Below, piece after piece: positions 1 to 5,375 of a stretch of DNA of 5,375 nucleotides (the stretch's first letter is position 1; every line of letters starts with the position of its first letter). The position numbers were made by a program, and so were the translations under genes. Source of the DNA: Rhodothermaceae bacterium (GTDB lineage: Bacteria > Bacteroidota > Rhodothermia > Rhodothermales > Rubricoccaceae). The stretch spans positions 1-5,375 of the forward strand of contig JABDIZ010000158.1 in assembly GCA_013003465.1 (NCBI GenBank), in the 5' to 3' direction. The notes beneath the pieces were generated by a model. The model did not search any database. It had not been told where the DNA came from and saw only the letters and a list, made by a program, of their open reading frames with translations.

Positions 1-1353
<1,353 letters not shown>

Positions 1354-1374
1354 TCGCCTCGCTCAAGAAAGCAC

Positions 1375-1418
1375 GCGAGGGGCTCCGATCATGCGTTGAT
1401 CGGAGCCCCTCGCTTTCT
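1375..1418. terminator. Rho-independent terminator after lon
   Basis: A 17-bp perfect stem (1375-1391 pairing with 1397-1413) closes on a 5-base loop (TGCGT) and is followed by a short T-rich stretch, TTTCT. On the minus strand the hairpin is also followed by a T-rich tail (CTTTCTTGA), so it could stop transcription in either direction. It begins 21 bases after the lon stop codon and very probably ends the lon transcript, isolating it from the small gene at 1506. Confidence 0.85.
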
Positions 1419-1427
1419 GATTATTCC

Positions 1428-1475
1428 CCCAGGCGTGTGACACAGGTTGACACCCCCCTGGGTGCATCTTGCCAT
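1428..1475 (+). promoter_or_regulatory. Possible promoter/operator region upstream of the 1506 gene
   Basis: Seen directly: a perfect TTGACA hexamer at 1447-1452; the direct repeat TGACAC at 1438-1443 and 1448-1453 (10-base spacing, one helical turn); the small inverted element GTGTGACAC at 1435-1443; and outer arms CCCAGG (1428-1433) and CCTGGG (1457-1462). A -10 element at the usual distance would be TGCCAT (1470-1475), a poor match. In Bacteroidota-like organisms TTGACA is not the main -35 signal, so promoter function is only a guess. The region lies between the lon terminator and the next gene, where a promoter is needed. Confidence 0.3.
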
Positions 1476-1505
1476 CGAACCGCGATCACCACCCGATTCG
1501 CTACC

Positions 1506-1844
1506 ATGACCGAGACGCCTGTCCGCCGCGCTGAGTCCCTCACCACGACGCTGCCGCGTGCCGCCGAGTTCATGCTCGATATTCTGCATGCGGCCTCGGA
1601 AGCGCCGTACGGCTCGCTGGCCTGGCCCGAGATCAACCGCCTCGCCGCCCGCTGGCTCCGCCCGGGGCTCGACGACGGCCAGACGAACACCTCGCGCCTC
1701 GGCCACGCCGTCGTCTTGGAGATGATGGACCAGGGCCTTCTGAACGCAGAGGTCACGCTGACAAACGACGGCTCGACGATGGTCGCCCGGGTGCTGCACC
1801 CGCGGATCTTCGGGCTCCAGGCTGGTCGTGCGCTGGCCGCGTAA
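1506..1844 (+). CDS. Small protein of unknown function, possibly winged-helix-like
   Basis: This encodes 112 residues from ATG 1506 to TAA 1842-1844. I do not recognise the family. The protein has no signal peptide and no membrane segment, and looks like a small folded cytoplasmic protein. A helix-rich start (about residues 14-30, AAEFMLDILHAASEA) is followed by a second helical stretch (WPEINRLAARWLRP, about 41-54), a polar turn (GLDDGQTNTS), a helix (RLGHAVVLEMMDQGLL, about 65-80) and a probable beta hairpin (EVTLTNDGSTMVARVLHP). Helix-turn-helix followed by a hairpin is compatible with a winged-helix fold, but this is only an impression. The frame continues upstream to a GTG at 1437. I prefer ATG 1506 because the extension would run through the TTGACA/TGACAC elements and its residues look unlike conserved protein. 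No Shine-Dalgarno sequence is visible. Codon use (mostly G or C in third position) supports a real gene. It is flanked by terminators on both sides, so it is probably transcribed alone. Confidence 0.7.
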   Translation: MTETPVRRAESLTTTLPRAAEFMLDILHAASEAPYGSLAWPEINRLAARWLRPGLDDGQTNTSRLGHAVVLEMMDQGLLNAEVTLTNDGSTMVARVLHPRIFGLQAGRALAA

Positions 1845-1866
1845 GCGGAGTCAGGGGTACAAGGAC

Positions 1867-1906
1867 AACGGGCCGCTCACTGTGGTGGGGAGCGGCCCGT
1901 TCTTGT
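1867..1906. terminator. Bidirectional terminator between convergent genes
   Basis: A 12-bp perfect stem (1867-1878, AACGGGCCGCTC, with 1890-1901, GAGCGGCCCGTT) encloses an 11-base loop and is followed by a T-rich stretch, CTTGT. The minus-strand tail after the stem is also pyrimidine- and T-rich (GTCCTTGT). It lies between the plus-strand gene ending at 1844 and the minus-strand gene ending at 1922, so it probably serves both. Confidence 0.8.
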
Positions 1907-1921
1907 GTTCGAGAGCGCGCG

Positions 1922-2173
1922 TCAGCGGCGTTTACGCGGCTCCTCGATCTCCTCGATGATCTTCGCGTCGGACACGTTAGGGTCGAGTTCACCCCGGAAG
2001 GCCTGCTCGGCATCCACGACGGTCTTAGCAGCGCGGTCAAGGGCCTTGTCGAGCAAGTTGGCCGTCACGCGGACGGCCCCACCGCCCAACAGGGCCGCGC
2101 GGCCCAGCCAGCCCGACTGCTCGAAACGATCAGCCCAGTTTTCCAGGTTCTGCGGTGGGGTCTCCGAGGCCAT
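1922..2173 (-). CDS. Small protein of unknown function, second gene of a two-gene unit
   Basis: This encodes 83 residues from ATG 2173-2171 to TGA at 1922-1924. I do not recognise the family. It starts polar and tryptophan-containing (NLENWADRFEQSGW, residues 9-22). A glycine/alanine-rich, fairly hydrophobic stretch follows (LGRAALLGGGAVRVTANLL, about 23-41), then a charged helix-like segment (DKALDRAAKTVVDAEQAFRG, 42-61), an acidic part (DPNVSDAKIIEEIEE) and a basic end PRKRR. The hydrophobic stretch carries arginines and is too interrupted for a confident membrane helix; an amphipathic helix at a membrane, granule or partner protein is possible. The gene begins only 3 bases after the stop of its upstream neighbour (TAA-GCG-ATG), which implies one transcript and probably translational coupling. 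Codons are strongly GC-ending, as in the surrounding genes, which favours this frame over the longer serine/alanine-rich frame on the opposite strand. Confidence 0.75.
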   Translation of the reverse strand: MASETPPQNLENWADRFEQSGWLGRAALLGGGAVRVTANLLDKALDRAAKTVVDAEQAFRGELDPNVSDAKIIEEIEEPRKRR

Positions 2174-2176
2174 CGC

Positions 2177-2494
2177 TTATGCGTCGTCGTCCTTCTTCGG
2201 GGTGCGCTTCTTAGTCGTCGACTTCTTCGGTCCACTCTTCTTGCGCGTCGTCTTGGCTTTCGGCGGGGCGGTTTCAGACGCGTCGGCATGCATGCCGAAG
2301 TCGCTCCAGAAGTCCTCGCTGGAGACCTTCTCGAAGACCTCCGCAACGCGCTGGCCGGTTTCGTTGAGGGCTGTGCCGATGGTGCTGAAAGTCGCCTCCA
2401 GAACAAAGGCCGTTTTATCTTGGGTGTCGAGTTCTGCGAACGCGTCACGTACTTTCTTGTACTGCGCGCTCGTCCGGGTGTCTGAGTCGGTCAT
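2177..2494 (-). CDS. Small protein of unknown function with lysine-rich C-terminal tail
   Basis: This encodes 105 residues from ATG 2494-2492 to TAA at 2177-2179. I do not recognise the family. Residues 1-66 look folded and mostly helical (YKKVRDAFAELDTQDKTAF, then VLEATFSTIGTALNETGQRVAEVFEKV), with no cysteine and no membrane segment. After a short acidic linker (about 69-76), residues 77-105 are a low-complexity tail rich in Lys, Arg, Thr, Pro and Ser. Twelve of the 23 residues from 79 to 101 are Lys or Arg, and it ends in DDDA. Such tails occur in histone-H1-like DNA-binding proteins, some phasin-like proteins and some ribosome-associated proteins, so nucleic-acid or polyanion binding is a reasonable inference for the tail alone. 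It is first in a two-gene unit with the 83-residue gene 3 bases downstream, and divergent from rsgA. No Shine-Dalgarno sequence precedes the ATG. Confidence 0.78.
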   Translation of the reverse strand: MTDSDTRTSAQYKKVRDAFAELDTQDKTAFVLEATFSTIGTALNETGQRVAEVFEKVSSEDFWSDFGMHADASETAPPKAKTTRKKSGPKKSTTKKRTPKKDDDA

Positions 2495-2572
2495 GATCGT
2501 CCGGGGTTGGTTTGAGACGGCCGGAACCGGCCGCGGGAGTTTTTAGACGGAGCCTCGGGAAGCGAGTTTCAT
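2495..2572. promoter_or_regulatory. Divergent intergenic region with inverted repeat, upstream of rsgA and the small-gene pair
   Basis: These 78 bases must carry promoters for both directions. The clearest structure is an inverted repeat at 2518-2533: arms CGGCCGG and CCGGCCG around AA. It is followed seven bases later by TTTTTA (2540-2545). It could be an operator, a hairpin in the rsgA leader, or a weak terminator. No convincing -35/-10 pair or Bacteroidota-type TAnnTTTG motif is visible on either strand. GGGAAG at 2557-2562, 10 bases before the rsgA ATG, is a possible but slightly distant ribosome binding site. Confidence 0.4.
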
Positions 2573-3565
2573 ATGACCCACCCCACCCCTACTTCTTCCG
2601 ATGACGGTGACGCGTTCACCGAAGGCCTCGTCGTGCGCTCGACCGGCTCGTGGTATACCGTCCAGCCCGCCGACGGCGGCGAACCCATCCAGGCGCGCGC
2701 GCGCGGGCGCTTCCGCCTGCAGCAGGAAGAGATCGACGAGACGAATCCGCTGGCCGTCGGCGACCGGGTAACGATGCGGATGGAGGACGACGGCACGGGC
2801 CTCATCACTGAAATCCATCCGCGCCACAACCAACTCAGCCGACGCGCCGCCGGGCGCCGCGTGGGGCGTGGGCACATCATCGCAGCCAACGTGGACGCCG
2901 CGTGGTGCGTGCAGGCCACGTTCCTGCCCAAGTTCAATCCAGGCTTCGTAGACCGCTTCCTCGTCATGGCCGAGGCCTACCACCTCGACGCGGGCCTCGT
3001 CATCAACAAGGCGGATTTGCTGGCAGACCAACCCCGTGCGCAGGAGGCCATCGCGTTCTGGACGGACCTCTACGGGGACCTCGGCTACCCTGTCCTCCTG
3101 ACGAGCGCGGAGACGGGCGAGGGCGTAGACAACTTTCGCGAGGCGTTACGCGGCAAGACGAGCGTCGTAGCCGGGCCGTCGGGCGTGGGCAAGTCATCGC
3201 TGCTCAACGCCATTGAACCCGACCTCGACCTGCGCACAGGCGTGGTGAGTGAGAAGACCCAGAAGGGCAAGCACACGACCACCTTCGCCACGCTCTACCC
3301 GGTCGCCGATGGCTATGTGGTGGACACGCCGGGCATCCGCGAGTACGGCATCTGGAACATGGAGCCCGCCGAACTCGGCGGCTACTTCGTCGAGTTCCGC
3401 CCGTTCATCGGCCACTGCCGCTTCCCCGACTGCACGCACGACCACGAGCCGGGCTGCGCCATCAGCGAGGCGGTGGACGAGGAGATGATTACCCCCGAGC
3501 GCTACGCCAGCTACCTCAATATTCTTCAGTCGGTACGCGAGGGCGAAGCCGACGTGGGGCGGTAG
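2573..3565 (+). CDS. rsgA: Ribosome small-subunit-dependent GTPase RsgA (YjeQ/EngC)
   Basis: RsgA is a circularly permuted GTPase that acts late in 30S subunit maturation; 30S binding stimulates its GTPase activity. The protein has 330 residues, normal for the family apart from a slightly long N-terminus. An OB-fold domain (about 16-85, EGLVVRSTGSWYTV to GLITEIHP) precedes the permuted GTPase domain. G4 (NKAD, 145-148) and the TSAETG G5-like loop (177-182) come before G1 (GPSGVGKSSL, 201-210), the switch threonines in KGKHTTTFAT (231-240) and G3 (DTPG, 251-254). A zinc site follows with Cys282, Cys287, His289 and Cys295 (C-x4-C-x-H-x5-C), then a helical end RYASYLNILQSV. No key residue is missing. 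ATG 2573 is the natural start: the OB fold follows after about 15 polar residues, and a weak GGGAAG lies 10 bases upstream. The last 50 bases of coding sequence overlap the end of the convergent exporter gene. Confidence 0.98.
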   Translation: MTHPTPTSSDDGDAFTEGLVVRSTGSWYTVQPADGGEPIQARARGRFRLQQEEIDETNPLAVGDRVTMRMEDDGTGLITEIHPRHNQLSRRAAGRRVGRGHIIAANVDAAWCVQATFLPKFNPGFVDRFLVMAEAYHLDAGLVINKADLLADQPRAQEAIAFWTDLYGDLGYPVLLTSAETGEGVDNFREALRGKTSVVAGPSGVGKSSLLNAIEPDLDLRTGVVSEKTQKGKHTTTFATLYPVADGYVVDTPGIREYGIWNMEPAELGGYFVEFRPFIGHCRFPDCTHDHEPGCAISEAVDEEMITPERYASYLNILQSVREGEADVGR

Positions 3566-4475
3566 CGGCGCCCTTCCTGGCCTTGGCCGTAATGATCAAC
3601 GCCACGGCTCCAACGATGATGGCGGCCGCCACCGCCACGCGCACGCTCAGCACTTCGCCAGCCAGCCCCCAGCCGAGGAACACCGCTACGATGGGGTTGA
3701 CGTAGGCGTACGTCGAGACCTTTGCCGTATCGGCGTTGCGCAGCAGCCAGTTGTAGGCGGTGTAGGCCACGATGGACCCGAACACGATCAGGTAGGCCAG
3801 CGCCAGCGCCGATTGCAACGTGACCGTCGCCACGGCGATGCGTTCGCCCAGCAGGAAGCCCAGAACCAGAAGCATCGCGCCTCCGGTGACCATCTGCAAG
3901 CCCGCGCTCAGGAACGCCGACGGGTGCTGCGGGGCCGTGCTGGCATAGACCGAGCCCAGTGCCCACGCGAACGCGGCGAATACGATAGCCCACGCCCCGA
4001 TCCGGTCGAGCCCGGCCCCACCGACCACCTGACTCGGGCCAATCAAGAGCACGAGGCCGAGCAGGCCCAGGATCAGTCCGAGTACGACCATCCGCGACGG
4101 ACGCGTGCCGCCGGGCCGCACGGCGGCCAGGATGACCATCCACACCGGCACGAAGGCGACGAGGAGCGCCGCGATGCCCGAGGGCACGGTCTGCTCCGCC
4201 CACGCCAGCACGCCGTTGCCCGCCACCAGCATGAGCCCGCTGATGATGCTGGCCGTGCGCCAGTGCACGCGTGTCGGCCGCTCGACGCCCTTGGAACCCG
4301 TCCAGGCCACCAGCAGGAGGCCCGCTATGAAGAACCGCAGGCCTGCCATCGTAAACGGCGGCAGCGTCTCGACGGCGAAGCGGATGGCGAGGTAGGTCGA
4401 GCCCCAGACGATGTAGACGATCCCGAACGCCGCTAGCAGGAGCGGCTTCGGCGGTGCGACGTTCGGAGAGGTCAC
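3516..4475 (-). CDS. yedA: DMT-superfamily (EamA) exporter, YedA-like
   Basis: This is an inner-membrane transporter of the drug/metabolite transporter superfamily, with two EamA repeats (about residues 14-146 and 160-298) and about ten membrane helices over 319 residues, the usual length. It closely resembles E. coli YedA as I recall it: YIVWGSTYLAIRFAVE near the start, MAGLRFFIAGLLL, VPSGIAALLVA, WALGSVYAS, and TYAYVNPIVAVFLGWGL before the last helices. Members export small metabolites or amino acids, but the substrate is not predictable from sequence. The start is GTG 4475-4473 (read as Met, then TSPNVAPPKPLL). It overlaps the TGA of the upstream methyltransferase gene as GTGA, and no Shine-Dalgarno sequence is seen, so translation is probably coupled. 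The frame is open upstream to an ATG at 4601, but that extension is only an out-of-frame reading of the methyltransferase gene. After the last helix, a basic 20-residue tail (KARKGAATAPRRLRPRVPTEEY) is encoded partly within the 3' end of rsgA. Confidence 0.93.
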   Translation of the reverse strand: MTSPNVAPPKPLLLAAFGIVYIVWGSTYLAIRFAVETLPPFTMAGLRFFIAGLLLVAWTGSKGVERPTRVHWRTASIISGLMLVAGNGVLAWAEQTVPSGIAALLVAFVPVWMVILAAVRPGGTRPSRMVVLGLILGLLGLVLLIGPSQVVGGAGLDRIGAWAIVFAAFAWALGSVYASTAPQHPSAFLSAGLQMVTGGAMLLVLGFLLGERIAVATVTLQSALALAYLIVFGSIVAYTAYNWLLRNADTAKVSTYAYVNPIVAVFLGWGLAGEVLSVRVAVAAAIIVGAVALIITAKARKGAATAPRRLRPRVPTEEY

Positions 4476-5335
4476 GCGGCGGCCCCCAACAGCGTCTGCT
4501 GCTCGGCGTGCGCGGCCTCCCAGGCCAGCAGCGCCGCGTTCCGGGCCGGACCCCAGCGGTACCCCCCGATGGCCCCGGTCTTGCGCAGCACCCGATGGCA
4601 CGGAATCAGGTAGCCGATGCGGTTGCGCGCCACGGCGCTCGCCACCGCCCGTGTTGCCGTCGGCTGCCCAATCAGCGTAGCGAGATCTTCGTAGGCGATG
4701 CGTTGGCCCGGCGGAACTTGCAACAACGCCTGCCAGACCTTGACCTGGAAGTTGGTCCCGCGCACCAGCAAGGGGATCGGCTGCACCGCCTCGCCGGAGG
4801 CCACGGCCACCATGGCCTCGGCGTAGAAGCGCGTCGTTTCAGGGTCTTCGAGGAGCATGGCTTCCGGCCACGCGGCTGCGAGTTCGGCGATGGCGCTGTC
4901 CACTCCACCGGGTTCGATGAAGTACAGCGCACAGACCCCGCGCTCGGTCACGGCGAGAAAGCAAGTGCCGAAGGGCGTAGCGTGGAGGCCGTACTCGATG
5001 ACGAGCCCCTCGCCCTGCCGCTTGAATTCGCCGGGCGTTACTGCGTCCACCGTCACGAACAGATCGTGGAGCCGCCCCGTCCCAGAAAGCCCAGCCTCGA
5101 ACGCGGTCTCCAGGAGGCTGTGCGACGCGGCCAGTTGCTCCTTGGCGTACTCCAAGGTGAGCAGTTGGAGAAACCGCTTCGGCGTAATGCCCGCCCAGCG
5201 CTTAAAGAGGCGAATGAAATGGTACGGGCTCAACCCGACATGCTGCGCCAGGGTCTCAATGCTCGGCTGTTCGTACCGGTGCGCCTGCACGTAGCGCACG
5301 GCCTGTTCGATGCGGTCGTAATCGCGGTCGGGCAT
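4472..5335 (-). CDS. ada: AraC-type HTH / O6-methylguanine-DNA methyltransferase fusion (Ada-like, no N-terminal metal domain)
   Basis: This is a DNA alkylation-repair protein that transfers methyl groups from O6-methylguanine (and usually O4-methylthymine) to its own cysteine in a single-turnover reaction, fused to a DNA-binding domain. It has 287 residues from ATG 5335. An AraC-type double helix-turn-helix spans about 8-105 (SIETLAQHVGLSPYHFIRLF, then ITPKRFLQLLTLEYAKEQL and the end VTPGEFK). A spacer of ribonuclease-H-like fold (about 106-190) and the methyltransferase domain (about 190-275) follow. The acceptor is Cys246 in IPCHRV (codon at 4598-4600), with RAVASAVARNR before it and GYRWG after it. 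It matches the C-terminal two thirds of E. coli Ada but lacks the N-terminal zinc/Cys38 domain that repairs methylphosphotriesters and switches Ada into an activator. An in-frame GTG at 5359 would add eight residues (MFQQSRPP); I prefer the ATG because the conserved DYDRIEQAVRYVQAH begins right after it. Neither start has a clear Shine-Dalgarno sequence. The gene overlaps the downstream exporter gene by 4 bases. Its promoter is mostly outside the window. Confidence 0.95.
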   Translation of the reverse strand: MPDRDYDRIEQAVRYVQAHRYEQPSIETLAQHVGLSPYHFIRLFKRWAGITPKRFLQLLTLEYAKEQLAASHSLLETAFEAGLSGTGRLHDLFVTVDAVTPGEFKRQGEGLVIEYGLHATPFGTCFLAVTERGVCALYFIEPGGVDSAIAELAAAWPEAMLLEDPETTRFYAEAMVAVASGEAVQPIPLLVRGTNFQVKVWQALLQVPPGQRIAYEDLATLIGQPTATRAVASAVARNRIGYLIPCHRVLRKTGAIGGYRWGPARNAALLAWEAAHAEQQTLLGAAA

Positions 5336-5375
5336 GGGCGGGCGTGACTGCTGAAACACGCCCTCAGTCTACTGC

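Noticed and set aside
1437..1505. A GTG start at 1437 for the small gene after lon
   Set aside because: It would put the TTGACA/TGACAC elements inside the coding region and add a stretch (TQVDTPLGASCHRTAITTRF) unlike a conserved N-terminus. ATG 1506 is preferred, though the longer form is not excluded.
2065..2448. An arginine/serine-rich 127-codon minus-strand frame overlapping both small genes
   Set aside because: It is a frame-shifted shadow of the lysine-tail gene. Its arginine runs come from reading AAG-rich sequence out of frame.
1905..2546. A 213-codon open frame on the plus strand opposite the two small genes
   Set aside because: It is serine/alanine-rich with no domain-like pattern, and it begins inside the terminator hairpin. 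The minus-strand frames have the GC-ending codon use of neighbouring genes and clean start/stop spacing.
2693..2705. A 13-base alternating GC run in rsgA that could form Z-DNA
   Set aside because: It is explained by the codons for the Ala-Arg-Ala-Arg segment in a high-GC genome.
4476..4601. An N-terminal extension of the exporter to an ATG at 4601
   Set aside because: These 42 residues are an alternate-frame reading of the methyltransferase active-site region. The YedA-like protein begins properly at the GTG at 4475.
4454..5347. A 297-codon open frame on the plus strand opposite the methyltransferase gene
   Set aside because: It is a high-GC mirror of the real gene, with arginine/glycine/proline-rich low-quality composition. 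The minus strand carries a clear AraC-HTH and PCHR methyltransferase.

Overview
This is an ordinary-looking stretch of chromosome from a high-GC bacterium. The best guess at the lineage is Rhodothermota/Bacteroidota (Salinibacter/Rhodothermus-like). That rests on the RsgA protein, whose STGSWY, TNPLAVGDRV, EFRPFIGHCRFPDCTH and RYASYLNIL stretches read like the Bacteroidota form of the family, on the high third-position GC, and on the near absence of clear Shine-Dalgarno sequences. It is inference, not proof. I see no rRNA, tRNA, CRISPR array, insertion sequence, integrase or phage gene, and no gap between genes as long as 300 bases.

Layout, left to right. (1) Bases 1-1353 (+) hold the C-terminal part of the ATP-dependent protease Lon, cut by the window edge inside its Walker A motif. 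It ends at a strong hairpin terminator (1375-1418). (2) Bases 1506-1844 (+) hold a small gene of unknown function. It sits downstream of a short region with a perfect TTGACA hexamer and TGACAC direct repeats. (3) A second hairpin (about 1867-1906) separates it from a convergent pair of small unrecognised genes on the minus strand (2494-2177, then 2173-1922). The first of these encodes a protein with a very lysine-rich tail. (4) A 78-base divergent intergenic region (2495-2572) with an inverted repeat lies between that pair and rsgA. (5) Bases 2573-3565 (+) hold the ribosome-assembly GTPase RsgA, complete and with all its motifs. (6) On the minus strand, an AraC-HTH/O6-methylguanine-DNA methyltransferase fusion (5335-4472) is followed, with a 4-base GTGA overlap, by a YedA-like DMT/EamA exporter (4475-3516). 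The 3' end of the exporter gene overlaps the 3' end of rsgA tail-to-tail by 50 bases.

The genes do not form one pathway. Lon (protein quality control), RsgA (30S maturation) and the alkylation-repair protein are housekeeping or stress functions. The likely operons are the two small minus-strand genes and the repair-exporter pair. I do not see a convincing new biological system here. The best leads are the unrecognised two-gene unit with the lysine-rich tail, the tightly coupled repair-exporter pair, and the 50-base convergent coding overlap.
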